Shown here: one piece after another, positions 1 to 8,531 of the stretch | Numbering within the stretch: the stretch's first letter is position 1 | How the letters are laid out: every line of letters begins with the position of its first letter | Assembly (NCBI GenBank): GCA_903936705.1 | Contig: CAIZWN010000068.1 | Coordinates: 186,001-250,000 of the forward strand | Direction of reading: 5' to 3' | From: an uncultured Myxococcales bacterium | GTDB lineage: Bacteria; Myxococcota_A; UBA9042; DTJE01 | Length of the DNA stretch: 64,000 nucleotides | Translations under genes and position numbers: made by a program | The notes under the pieces: model-generated | Databases searched by the model: none | Told to the model about the DNA's origin: nothing | The model's input: only the letters and a program-made list of their open reading frames with translations

Positions 1-933
1 TGTCCCCCTGATACCGAATGTCAGAAGCCGGTCGATTGTGGTTTGCAGGGATACTGCGCGGCAGTCTCATCCGACGGGAAGTGCTTGGTGGACGCCGACT
101 GTCCTGTGGACTTTGCCTGCGAGTCGGTTAGTGAACCATGCGCTTGGGGTGGTTGCGCCCCATGTGCCTGCAGCTGTCCCGCGGATGGCGATTGTTCTGA
201 GTGCGAGTGTCCTCCTTGCCAGGAACCTCCCCCCTGCACGCCGACCGTTCGCAACTTTTGCCAGTACCACCCGGCCCCCTGCGCGATCGACGCGGACTGC
301 AAGGCCGGCTGGGAGTGCAAGTCCGAGGAGATTTGCAGCGGAACGGGTTGCGCGTGCCCGTCCTGTTCCCCGGAAATGGAATGTCCCGCATGCGATTGTC
401 CGCCCGACCAGCCGCCCGCTTGCGAGGTGCTGGGTGCGTGGTGCCAGCCAAAGTCGGTTCTGTGCAAGACGGCTACCGATTGTGCGGAAGGGTTCGAGTG
501 CATCGAATACACGTCGGGTGGCGATTGCATGTGTCCGGCCTGTGCCTGTGCGCCCGAAACCCCAGATTGCGGCTGCTCGCAGTGCGATTGTCCGTCTGCG
601 ACGACGACGCAGGTTTGTATGCCAATTGGATGGGCAGCGGCCGGTATTGACGAACACGCCCTTTCCGGAGGGACTGGCACACCCAGGGATGACGGGGATG
701 CGACGAGTACGCCGGTCAATTATGGCAGCGACAATGCCGGTGGCGAAATACCGGCATCGACCAGTCCTACAGGTACCAATGAATCGGGGGTCACACCTCC
801 AGCCAGCGGCAATGGTGGAAATGGTTGCCAGTCGTCAGCGACCCCAGGTGCCCCGCTTGGCCTGGCGTTGATCCTGGCTGGCGCGATGATCCTTGGCCTG
901 CGTCGGCGTGTGCATGCCAGCCGGCAAGTGTAG
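1..933 (+). CDS. Cys-rich surface protein, 3' part, with MYXO-CTERM-like tail
   Basis: The frame is open at the left edge, so the start lies outside the window. About 310 residues are visible. Residues 1-205 are very rich in Cys, in modules of the type C-x6-C-x5-DC-x5-C followed by short CxC-type clusters, repeated about three times, and should form many disulfides outside the cytoplasm. A low-complexity Gly/Thr/Ser/Pro stretch follows. The end has three parts: a GNGC motif, a hydrophobic segment (LGLALILAGAMILGL) and an RRR cluster. That is the layout of the MYXO-CTERM sorting signal used in Myxococcota for surface anchoring. Function of the ectodomain is not recognised. It precedes the polysaccharide operon on the same strand, but a separate promoter lies between them. 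Confidence 0.75.
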   Translation, partial: CPPDTECQKPVDCGLQGYCAAVSSDGKCLVDADCPVDFACESVSEPCAWGGCAPCACSCPADGDCSECECPPCQEPPPCTPTVRNFCQYHPAPCAIDADCKAGWECKSEEICSGTGCACPSCSPEMECPACDCPPDQPPACEVLGAWCQPKSVLCKTATDCAEGFECIEYTSGGDCMCPACACAPETPDCGCSQCDCPSATTTQVCMPIGWAAAGIDEHALSGGTGTPRDDGDATSTPVNYGSDNAGGEIPASTSPTGTNESGVTPPASGNGGNGCQSSATPGAPLGLALILAGAMILGLRRRVHASRQV

Positions 934-1009
934 GTTCCCGGTTTCTTCGCTTCATCCTGACGAACACTAAAGATCGATCGGAAGACGTGTAGTTGGGCGA
1001 AGGACTGCG

Positions 1010-1081
1010 CCCGGTTCATGACGTCGATAGTTGCTGGAAAGGCCAGCCGACGCAAAGTAGGCATTTCAGATTGAACCCGGG
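1010..1081 (+). other. Structured element with a GACGCAAAG motif
   Basis: Outer arms 1010-1018 (CCCGGTTCA) and 1072-1081 (TGAACCCGGG) pair with one bulged C. Inside is a perfect 5-bp hairpin, GCTGG (1033-1037) with CCAGC (1043-1047), followed directly by GACGCAAAG (1049-1057). The nonamer is identical to the conserved 3' strand of the c-di-GMP-I (GEMM) aptamer, and the hairpin just before it is in the expected place. The conserved 5' half (GCAAACC before the hairpin) is missing. The element lies upstream of the best promoter of the operon, so it would be transcribed only from an unseen upstream start. Listed as a structure, not as a riboswitch call. Confidence 0.3.
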
Positions 1082-1094
1082 TTGATTCAGAGTC

Positions 1095-1123
1095 TTTACC
1101 GCAGTTGCAATGACGCATATAAT
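1095..1123 (+). promoter_or_regulatory. Sigma-70-type promoter of the pel-like operon
   Basis: TTTACC at 1095-1100, a 17-bp spacer, and a perfect TATAAT at 1118-1123. Transcription would start near 1130, giving a leader of about 115 nt before the first gene at 1246. Confidence 0.6.
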
Positions 1124-1151
1124 CCCGCCCACGGTGTTCGATTGCTGGCTT

Positions 1152-1210
1152 GTCGACAGGTGTTCGGGATGCGTCCCATTGCGGGGCTATTCTTGCGTGT
1201 TCCTGTCGGC
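1152..1210 (+). promoter_or_regulatory. Foldable 5' leader of the pel-like operon
   Basis: In the predicted untranslated leader, GTCGACAGG (1152-1160) pairs with CCTGTCGGC (1202-1210): nine pairs, one of them G-U. The enclosed 41 nt contain the small hairpin GGGA-TGCG-TCCC (1166-1177). The nested helices lie between the promoter and the ribosome binding site (AGGGGGT about 1234-1240). No known aptamer consensus was recognised. Confidence 0.35.
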
Positions 1211-1245
1211 CTGGGCTGTTTTCCGATCCGCGCAGGGGGTGCGAT

Positions 1246-3405
1246 ATGGTGTTTCGTCGTTCAATGGTCTGTTGCCTGTTTGCCCTGGCCTTGCTTTCCT
1301 CCAGCGGGGTTCTGGCCCGGGCCGTGACGATCGACTTCATGTCCGGGGCTAACTCGACCGTGAAGGGCGTGTACGTCACCAAGGAATTCTGGTTCGAGTT
1401 GTCGGAGGACTGGGCGTTCCCGGACCCTGCTGTGCTGGACCTTCGTTTCACGCACACGCCGATCCTGGTGCGCCAGCTCTCGACGCTCAGCGTCCAGGTC
1501 AACGGCAGCCCGATCGAGAGCGTCTATCTGGACAACGGCAACCTGCGCAATGCCCAGCTTTCCGTCAAGATCCCGGGTCGCCTGTTGAAAGGCGGAATGA
1601 ACGTGCTGACGCTGGTCGTCAAGATGCGGTCTGATCTGAAGGACCTGTGTGACGACGTCCACAATCCTGCCCTGTGGACCCTTCTTGAAAAGGAATCCAG
1701 CCTCACGGTTCCGTACGCCGAGAAGGAGATCGTTCCCGACCTCGAGCGTTTTCCGTCCGACTATGCCAACCCGGACCTCCTGTACTCCAAGGAGAAACCG
1801 AAGATCCATGCTGTCATAGTAGTTCCGCAGGCGCCTACGCCCGCCGAGATGGACCTGATCGGGGCGCTGGCCGTGGTACTGGGGCAGGACGTGGGCCTTG
1901 GTGCGGGCGGTTTCGAGGTGATGTCGATCGACCGAGCGGACCCGACTGACCTGAAGTCGCGCCAGGTGATTCTGGCCGGTGGGATCGAGTTCATGAAGCG
2001 CATCTCTGCCGCTCCGTTCCGTGTCCCGGTGCCCCTTGATGCCCTGGCTGGCGAAGCAGGCGGGGCGCTGATGGAGTTCAAGTCGCCCTTCAATCCTTAT
2101 AGGCGGTTGCTGGTTGCAACGGGACGCGACAACGCCGCGTTGAAGCTGGTTTCGGACCATCTGAAGACGCCTGCTACCATCAGGAACCTGAAGGGGCCGT
2201 CCGTGGTTTTCGACAAGCCGCCAGTGTTCGAGACGGCTATCGAGGGCCGGCAGGATGCCGCGTTCATGGTCCGGTTGCAGGACCTGAAGATGTCCGATCT
2301 CCAGGCTCGCGGCAAGTTCTATCACTCGATCACTTTCACCATGCCTAATCCGTACGTTGGCAAGGTCAAGGACGGCGCCTTCCTGCGCGTCAGCATGAGC
2401 CACAGTGAACTGCTGCTGCCCCAGTCATCGTCGCTGCTGGTGAAGGTCAACGGCGAACCGGTCAGAAGCCTGCGTCTGACCAGGGACACCTCGCCACGCA
2501 ACACCTGGGACATCAGGATTCCCCTGGAATATCTGAACACGCGCTTCCTCACCTTCGAGATGGAATTGTTCCTGGATATCGGGGATCCCGACTGCTACTA
2601 CAATCACCCCGAGATGGCCTGGTTCACGCTGCACAACGATACGCTGCTGTACCTTCCGGTTGACTCGGCCAGCGACGAGACGCTTGCCAACTACCCGTAC
2701 ATGTTCCTGCGGTGGAATCAGTTCGACCGCCTGGGCGTCGTAATGGTGGACCCGATAACTGACGGTTCGATGTCCGCCGCCTTCAACATTATCGCCTACC
2801 TCAGCCAGAGCCTGCGATCGCCGAACTGGGTTGAACTTGTCATGACGACGGCAAAGACGCTGACGCCCGCCCAGCGATCCAGTCTCAACCTGCTTGTTAT
2901 CGGCCCCCTGGGCTCGATTCTGTCAGACCCGGCGTGGTCGACTGCAATTCCCAAGGAGCTGTCCGGGCGCGAGATCCAGGGCCGTGGAGATATCCTGAAC
3001 ACGGCAGGTTTCCTGTCGCTGCTGCGTGAGACCGACGGACGTCGGGTCCTGGCGGTTTCGGGTCGGTCCGATCCCGAGATCGGCCTTGCGGCGCCCCACC
3101 TTTTCGAGACCGGCAAGGTCGAATGGGTGCGCGGCACGCTGGCGGCGGCGACCTCCGATGACGAACTGAAGGTTCTGCTGCCGCCGCTTCTGGCGGACCC
3201 GGTTGCCAGGTTCGATCCTGCCAAGGTGAGGTTCGAGGAGAAGGGCGGCAGGATGGTGCCGGTTCTCGAAGTGCCACAGCCGGCGGCTGCGCCATCGCGC
3301 TATAACATGGCCTACTTGGTGTTCTTCATCCTCACGCCGGTCCTGGTGCTGCTGGTGATCCTGCGCCTGAGGGCACTGGCCCGAGAAGGCCGCGAGAAGG
3401 CGTGA
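1246..3405 (+). CDS. BcsB-like periplasmic polysaccharide-synthase subunit
   Basis: 719 residues. The ATG at 1246 follows an AGGGGGT Shine-Dalgarno and begins a clear signal peptide (residues 1-26, ending near VLARA); the longer upstream frame adds nothing like a leader. The body resembles the cellulose-synthase regulatory subunit BcsB: two jelly-roll-like halves in which a VQVNG / VKVNG motif is followed by a hydrophobic strand pair, near residues 85-170 and 395-480. A single membrane span near residue 690 (YLVFFILTPVLVLLVIL) and a short basic tail anchor it in the inner membrane, as in BcsB. There is no BcsA-like synthase next to it; the only glycosyltransferase is PelF. The stop overlaps the GTG of a longer reading of the next gene, consistent with an operon. 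Likely role: periplasmic guide for the nascent glycan (inference). Confidence 0.75.
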   Translation: MVFRRSMVCCLFALALLSSSGVLARAVTIDFMSGANSTVKGVYVTKEFWFELSEDWAFPDPAVLDLRFTHTPILVRQLSTLSVQVNGSPIESVYLDNGNLRNAQLSVKIPGRLLKGGMNVLTLVVKMRSDLKDLCDDVHNPALWTLLEKESSLTVPYAEKEIVPDLERFPSDYANPDLLYSKEKPKIHAVIVVPQAPTPAEMDLIGALAVVLGQDVGLGAGGFEVMSIDRADPTDLKSRQVILAGGIEFMKRISAAPFRVPVPLDALAGEAGGALMEFKSPFNPYRRLLVATGRDNAALKLVSDHLKTPATIRNLKGPSVVFDKPPVFETAIEGRQDAAFMVRLQDLKMSDLQARGKFYHSITFTMPNPYVGKVKDGAFLRVSMSHSELLLPQSSSLLVKVNGEPVRSLRLTRDTSPRNTWDIRIPLEYLNTRFLTFEMELFLDIGDPDCYYNHPEMAWFTLHNDTLLYLPVDSASDETLANYPYMFLRWNQFDRLGVVMVDPITDGSMSAAFNIIAYLSQSLRSPNWVELVMTTAKTLTPAQRSSLNLLVIGPLGSILSDPAWSTAIPKELSGREIQGRGDILNTAGFLSLLRETDGRRVLAVSGRSDPEIGLAAPHLFETGKVEWVRGTLAAATSDDELKVLLPPLLADPVARFDPAKVRFEEKGGRMVPVLEVPQPAAAPSRYNMAYLVFFILTPVLVLLVILRLRALAREGREKA

Positions 3406-3476
3406 TCGCCGTGCGGCTTGCCCGACGTCCGGATTTCGCCGGCCAGTCGGCAGGACCGTGTCGGAGGACGGAACGG

Positions 3477-5990
3477 ATGCGTGGGGCTTCCACATATCGT
3501 CCCAGTGTGGCGCGATTGATTCTGGCTGTCCTTGCTGCGACAGCGACCATGTCCATATCTTCGGGCGCCGTAGCCTTGCGCCTGGCTGACATTTCAAACC
3601 TGGTGCCTGGCGACCGTGTCGTCTGCATGTTCGACTCGTCCGAGGGCTCGACCGAGAATAAGAATCCATTGTCCGGTATCGTTGCCGAGTCGCTTGCCAG
3701 GCAGGGCTATCGGGTCGAGTGGCTTGATGTTGCAAATGGGCCCCCTGCACCAGGTATTGTTGCCGGTGCGCGCGCGGTCGTGACCGGCTTCAAGGACGGT
3801 AAAATTGGCCGCGCCAGGGATCTGGTCGAGTTCCTGCGCGAGGTCGCCAACGCAGGCGTTCGCGTTGTTGTAATCGGTGCGTTCGGCGCCTTCCAGGATT
3901 CGGACGGGGCCTTTCTGCCGGCGAATGTGGTGAACCGCTTTTTTCTTGCAATCGGTGTCAACTACGAAGCCTGGTGGACAGATGAGCCGGCGAAATTCTC
4001 GGTACGCGTCGAGGATCAGGCGCTGGGACTACCCCAGGCCGTGACTTCATCGGCCACTCGCCACTTCTACCAGTTCAGTTCGATGCGGCCGGACGTTCAC
4101 GTGCAGGTCTCCGGCCAGCGCACGGATTCTGAGCTGCCTCCGTCGGCACTTGTATTCACCAGTGCAACCGGCGCAATGGCCCTTTCTAGGTATCTTTCCG
4201 GCGACGATATGCTGGCCGATGCTCGCCAGTCGCGCCTGGACATCAATGCATTCGTCAGCGAGGCGCTTGGGCGTCGTCCTGCCGACCCGACGACCTTGCT
4301 GGTGGTTGTCGATCCGACGGTCTCCGACAGCAGACGTGCCCTGGAGTCGATCCGTCAGGCTGCATCATATTGTGGCATTCCGTTGGCCACGATGACCGTC
4401 GGGGCCGCGTCGACCCTGCGTCCAATTGACCTTGCCGCCTATGCGGGACTGGTCTTGGCGGTTCCCGAGGTACCCGCGCCGCTGGACGACTATCTTGCCG
4501 GTCTGGTGAAGGACCTGTTGTCGCGCAAGGGTCGAGCCCTGTCCGTGCTGCCAGTTCGCAACAAGCCACTGGCTGTCGTGTTCGGCCACGATGGCAGTGC
4601 CCCGCCTGTGCCATACAAGGCATCCAAGGTGCGCTTTACGGCCGCTGCGTTTCCGGGTTTGGGAGGGTTCCTGATTGACCTTCCCGAGCCCAGTCTTTCC
4701 GGCCTGCGCGCGGCCTTGCCGTCCCGCTGCACCGTGATGGTGCATGCCGTGGTGTCGGACGGTGAGGTTCCCATGTGGTGGCGTTGTCCCGTTGGCGGCG
4801 GTGAGGTTTCGGTCCTGAATGCGTATGAACTGACCGATCGGGCATCGCTGGGTTTCGTGATTCAGGCTCTTCTGGATGTCGAGGGCAGTTTCGCGATGCC
4901 GGTTCTAGACGCCGCGGTCGAATTCGTGGACGACTGTCCGCTGCCCATGACCGGCAGCGTCCTGCCTGTGCTTGGCAAGCTTGATACCACGTTCTATCGC
5001 GACGATTTCTATGGTGCCGTTCGCGACCTTGCAAAACGCCTTGGCATCAGGCCGACATTTCTTGCCGTGTTCACCTACGACGACAAGGTATCTGCGCCCT
5101 ACGGCGAGCCCTGGCCTGGGCCGACGGGAGAGGTTTCGCGGGAACTGGCCTCGCGTATTGTTGCCGATGACTTTCCTGCCGGGCTGCATGGAATGACCCA
5201 TGTGTCGCCTGGGCTGTCAGGCGGCGTCACCAGACCATTCGCCGACGAGTCTGCGCTGATGAACCAGTTGCAGGCAGCCCGACACGCTTATTCGCAGGTG
5301 TTCGGGGCCGAGAATTTTCCGATCGTCTACGTCCCACCGAACGACTGGATCGACGCGGCAGGCAAGCGCGCCCTGGTTGCGGCCGTGCCGGAGGTTCGCG
5401 TGCTGGCTTCGGTTTTTGTCGGCTCGGATGTCGAGACACAGCAGGACTTCGGTCCGGACCCGGACCAGCCCTCACTGGTGGCGCTGCCGCGGACGTGGGC
5501 TGGAATGACATTGGCTGGCGATCCGGCGATGGGTATGGTCAACGGCCTGCTGGCGCAGGTGACATCGACCCATTTCATTCATCCCGACGACGTGCTTGAC
5601 AAGGAACGCTCGGGTGGGCTTTTGTGGGCTGGCTTGCGGGATTCCTGGATTCGATCGATGGACGAAATGAGGCGGCGTTTTCCGTATCTGCGGGAAATGA
5701 CGGCCGTGCAGGCGGCGGACGAGGTCCGTCGCATGAGTGCCACCGGGCTGAAGGTAGTCGCGTCTGGTCAGGCTGGTGTCTCGATGACTCGAGCCTCAGG
5801 GATCGATGGCTCGATGATCGTGCTGGTAAGGCTGCCGGCTGGCTGCAGGGCATCCGCAGACGCCGGCGGGAAGGTGGTTCTGACGGATCCTGCCTCGGGA
5901 CGGCACCTGGTACGGATGGACCGAAGAAAACTGGTCGTGGGGTGCGAGCGCGGTTCAGCTGAGCCGACCCGTGCCCTGGCAGCGAGGTGA
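3477..5990 (+). CDS. DUF2194-type, deacetylase-like exported protein (PelA counterpart?)
   Basis: 837 residues. The ATG at 3477 has GGAGG nine bases upstream and opens a signal peptide (residues 1-35); an upstream GTG at 3402 overlaps the previous stop but gives no leader. Residues 50-450 look like Rossmann-type domains (VVIGAFGAF, LLVVVDPT). Residues 470-800 look like a carbohydrate-esterase-4-like barrel: an Asp pair in VDDCPLP (D485, D486), HGMTH giving H571-x3-H575, and a later HFIHPDD. These match the Asp/His-x3-His metal-site logic of polysaccharide deacetylases. I assign DUF2194 from recall of that family. It occupies the place of pelA, whose product has hydrolase and deacetylase domains. 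Overlap with pelD supports co-translation. Enzymatic activity is inferred. Confidence 0.7.
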   Translation: MRGASTYRPSVARLILAVLAATATMSISSGAVALRLADISNLVPGDRVVCMFDSSEGSTENKNPLSGIVAESLARQGYRVEWLDVANGPPAPGIVAGARAVVTGFKDGKIGRARDLVEFLREVANAGVRVVVIGAFGAFQDSDGAFLPANVVNRFFLAIGVNYEAWWTDEPAKFSVRVEDQALGLPQAVTSSATRHFYQFSSMRPDVHVQVSGQRTDSELPPSALVFTSATGAMALSRYLSGDDMLADARQSRLDINAFVSEALGRRPADPTTLLVVVDPTVSDSRRALESIRQAASYCGIPLATMTVGAASTLRPIDLAAYAGLVLAVPEVPAPLDDYLAGLVKDLLSRKGRALSVLPVRNKPLAVVFGHDGSAPPVPYKASKVRFTAAAFPGLGGFLIDLPEPSLSGLRAALPSRCTVMVHAVVSDGEVPMWWRCPVGGGEVSVLNAYELTDRASLGFVIQALLDVEGSFAMPVLDAAVEFVDDCPLPMTGSVLPVLGKLDTTFYRDDFYGAVRDLAKRLGIRPTFLAVFTYDDKVSAPYGEPWPGPTGEVSRELASRIVADDFPAGLHGMTHVSPGLSGGVTRPFADESALMNQLQAARHAYSQVFGAENFPIVYVPPNDWIDAAGKRALVAAVPEVRVLASVFVGSDVETQQDFGPDPDQPSLVALPRTWAGMTLAGDPAMGMVNGLLAQVTSTHFIHPDDVLDKERSGGLLWAGLRDSWIRSMDEMRRRFPYLREMTAVQAADEVRRMSATGLKVVASGQAGVSMTRASGIDGSMIVLVRLPAGCRASADAGGKVVLTDPASGRHLVRMDRRKLVVGCERGSAEPTRALAAR

Positions 5991-5992
5991 CA

Positions 5993-7432
5993 ATGACGAA
6001 GACCATTTCGGCCAACAGGTACTCCCGGCAGATCGAGAGCCTGATCGAGGCCATCCTTGGACTGGCCTTCCTGGTTGTGTTGAATGCCGCCTTCTTTCCG
6101 GACGACCCTGGCTATCTGTCGGTCAGTCCTCACCCGTTCCTGTTTCTTGTCATTCTGATTGCATCCAGGTACGGCACGTTCGACGGTTTCATCTGTGGTT
6201 TGCTGTGCGCGTCGGTCTTCGTCGGCTATCTGTTCTGGAACAAGGATCTGGCAGGGCTTAACGTCACTGCCGAGTGGAGCCAGTTCATCCCGGCTTATCT
6301 CTTCATCCTGCTGGGCCTGCTGCTGGGCGAGATTCGCGAGGTGGCCAATCGAGAGGTCTCGCGCCTTCAGGTCGAGACCGGCAGTCTCATTCGGCGAAAC
6401 GATGATGTTGTTCGCGAGAATGCCCTGCTGATGCAGGTGAAGGACGAACTGCAGCAGCGCGTGCTGTCTGCCGACGATCCCCTGTCCGAGTTCTACCAGT
6501 CGGCCCAACGGCTGCAGACGCTGCGCCCGGACGAGGCATACCCCGCGGTGATGGACCTGGTCGGGCGCTTCACTGGTGCCGAGAAATTCGCGCTGTACCA
6601 GTTGGCCGATGTGCCGTCCACCCTTGTCGGAGCCCCTGGCGGGCGCGTCTTTACCTTGCGTCAGTCGCGCGGCTGGTCTAATCCCACCGAGTTCGACGAT
6701 CGTCTTGACGAGACCCATCCTGCGGTCGCCCGGGCGGTCGAACGTCGTGAGGTTACGGTCGTCAAGGAGGCTGTTACCGACTCGTCCAAGGGGGACATCC
6801 TGGCCTGTGCTCCCATGGTGGACGCGTCCAAGGACGAGGTGATGGGCCTGATCGTAATCGAACGTATCCCGTTCATGCGCCTGACGCAGATGACAGTTAG
6901 TCACCTGTTCACGATAGCCGGCTGGGCCGGTAAGGCGTTGGCCGATGCCCGCCGTTTTGACTCGGCGATGGACGCTCGCGTGGACGACGAGACTACCGGT
7001 ACCTACAACTTCCGTTTCCTGACCCAGCGTCTGGCCGAGGAAGCTCAGAGGGTGCGACGCTATGGCGGTTCGTGCAGCTATTTGCTGGTCAACGTGGTTG
7101 ACGTCGATACGCTGGGTATCGACGAGAGGCGCCTGGTCCTGCGCGAGACCGGTTTGCTGGTTCGCAAACTGCTGCGCACGATGGACGTGGTCGGAGTGCA
7201 TCGGACCCTTGGTTCGTTCGGAATCATCCTTCCATCGACATCCAGTGTGCAGGCGTCCATAGTGACGTCCCGTGTGAACGAAAGTTTCCGGAAGGGTTTT
7301 GGTGGTTACGGTTCGCGGTTTGCCCATCTTCGCTTGCGCATGGGCATCGCATCGACCACGGGCGCCGAACCGCTGTCCGAGGCGCGCCTGATGGAAGAGG
7401 CCGAGCGTTTGGACCTGGTCCAGGGAAGATAG
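5993..7432 (+). CDS. pelD: PelD-like c-di-GMP receptor of Pel synthesis
   Basis: 479 residues. The ATG at 5993 is preceded by GAGGTGA, which includes the stop of the previous gene; a GTG at 5987 is the alternative. Order: about four membrane spans (residues 18-110), a helical, probably coiled-coil linker (about 110-160), a GAF domain (about 175-320) and a degenerate GGDEF domain (about 330-475). The GGDEF signature is replaced by LGSFG, so no cyclase activity is expected. The inhibitory-site motif RxxD is kept as R395-T-M-D398 just upstream. That is how Pseudomonas PelD binds c-di-GMP to switch on Pel polymerisation. Its position before pelE-pelF-pelG supports the call. Confidence 0.88.
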   Translation: MTKTISANRYSRQIESLIEAILGLAFLVVLNAAFFPDDPGYLSVSPHPFLFLVILIASRYGTFDGFICGLLCASVFVGYLFWNKDLAGLNVTAEWSQFIPAYLFILLGLLLGEIREVANREVSRLQVETGSLIRRNDDVVRENALLMQVKDELQQRVLSADDPLSEFYQSAQRLQTLRPDEAYPAVMDLVGRFTGAEKFALYQLADVPSTLVGAPGGRVFTLRQSRGWSNPTEFDDRLDETHPAVARAVERREVTVVKEAVTDSSKGDILACAPMVDASKDEVMGLIVIERIPFMRLTQMTVSHLFTIAGWAGKALADARRFDSAMDARVDDETTGTYNFRFLTQRLAEEAQRVRRYGGSCSYLLVNVVDVDTLGIDERRLVLRETGLLVRKLLRTMDVVGVHRTLGSFGIILPSTSSVQASIVTSRVNESFRKGFGGYGSRFAHLRLRMGIASTTGAEPLSEARLMEEAERLDLVQGR

Positions 7433-7493
7433 GTCGTCGTACGGCCGACGGATTGCGCGTTTTTGGCCGGCTGGCGTCAGGAGGTTCGAGTTC

Positions 7494-8531
7494 ATGCGGT
7501 TCCTCAGCGAGCCAGGCAGGTTTCTGGGGGTCCTTCAGGCCGTGCTGGAGATCGAGGCCTTTGTGTTTCTTTTGCATGGCTTCGGACTTCCTGCGTTCTG
7601 GCGCGTCTTTCTGCCTTTAGGTGCCCACCTGCTTGCCGTTTCGCTTGTCTCGGTCGGGCTTGTTCGTCGGTGGGATTTCAGCAAGGGCCGTGAACGTGCC
7701 TGGGCAGTGGTTGGTCTGTGCATGATGCTGCCGTTGCCGCTGCTTGGCTTCCTGGGATTCGTGATGATCTACGCGCTGGTCGAATCATCGAGCAAGCGTG
7801 GCGGCGAACTTCTGAAGGATTTCCAGGAATATATTTCGTACGACCCGGCGGTCATTCAGGGGGCCGTTCGCAGTGACGAGGATGGCGATCGCTTCCTGAT
7901 GGCCGAGGTGAACGTTTCGCCTTTGCGTGAAATACTTGCTGGCGACGACATTCCGTTGAAGCGAGGCGCCATCCTGTCGCTGTCGCGCCTGCCACGTGCC
8001 GACGCCGTCGCTTTGCTGAAACGTGCGCTGGCCGACGAGACTCGAGAAATTCGCTATTACGCCAGTACCGCCCTGTCGGACATGGAAAAGGAGTTCAACG
8101 ACAGGATCTTCCGCTTGGTGCGCGAGGTCGAGCGCAATCCGACGACCGCCGAAAGGCACGTGGATCTTGCTCGTATCGTGCTGGACTACGCTGACGCCGG
8201 CCTGCTGGACGAAGGCATGGTTCGCTATTTCCTGGAAATTGGTCTTCGCGCGCTGGACAAGGCGAAACTGATTCAGGATCGCCCTCCTCAGGTGGAGCTT
8301 TTCGAGGGGTTGCTGCTGCGCCGGTTGGGCCATCTTGAGAAGGCCGATGCTTCGCTGCAGCGATACGCAGCAGTCCGTCGCGACGACCCCGAGGTAATGG
8401 TGATTCTGGCCGAGGTCGCTTACGAACGTAAGGACATGCTGCGTGCGCGAAGCCTGGTCGCCGAGGCGATGGGGCGGTTTCCGGAGGATCACCGTTTCGA
8501 GGAACTGGCTGCCGTGCTGGGGGGCGCATGA
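7494..8531 (+). CDS. pelE: PelE-like membrane protein with helical repeats
   Basis: 345 residues, close to Pseudomonas PelE. The ATG at 7494 has CAGGAGG seven bases upstream. There are two to three membrane spans in the first 100 residues, then a soluble helical region. Residues 150-200 contain a HEAT-like pair (LKRGAILSLSRLPRADAVALL, LKRALADETREIRYYASTALS) and residues 205-340 contain TPR-like helices. The stop overlaps the pelF start by ATGA. In the known Pel system PelD, PelE, PelF and PelG form an inner-membrane synthase complex in which PelE scaffolds the glycosyltransferase. The call rests on architecture and neighbours, as PelE sequences vary widely. Confidence 0.78.
   Translation: MRFLSEPGRFLGVLQAVLEIEAFVFLLHGFGLPAFWRVFLPLGAHLLAVSLVSVGLVRRWDFSKGRERAWAVVGLCMMLPLPLLGFLGFVMIYALVESSSKRGGELLKDFQEYISYDPAVIQGAVRSDEDGDRFLMAEVNVSPLREILAGDDIPLKRGAILSLSRLPRADAVALLKRALADETREIRYYASTALSDMEKEFNDRIFRLVREVERNPTTAERHVDLARIVLDYADAGLLDEGMVRYFLEIGLRALDKAKLIQDRPPQVELFEGLLLRRLGHLEKADASLQRYAAVRRDDPEVMVILAEVAYERKDMLRARSLVAEAMGRFPEDHRFEELAAVLGGA

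Noticed and set aside
1010-1081. A definite c-di-GMP-I riboswitch call
   Set aside because: Only the 3' half (hairpin plus GACGCAAAG) is present. The conserved GCAAACC strand is absent, and the best promoter lies downstream.
5768-7495. A 575-codon antisense frame opposite pelD
   Set aside because: High-GC codon bias of pelD leaves the opposite strand free of stops. The product has no recognisable motif, while pelD has clear ones.
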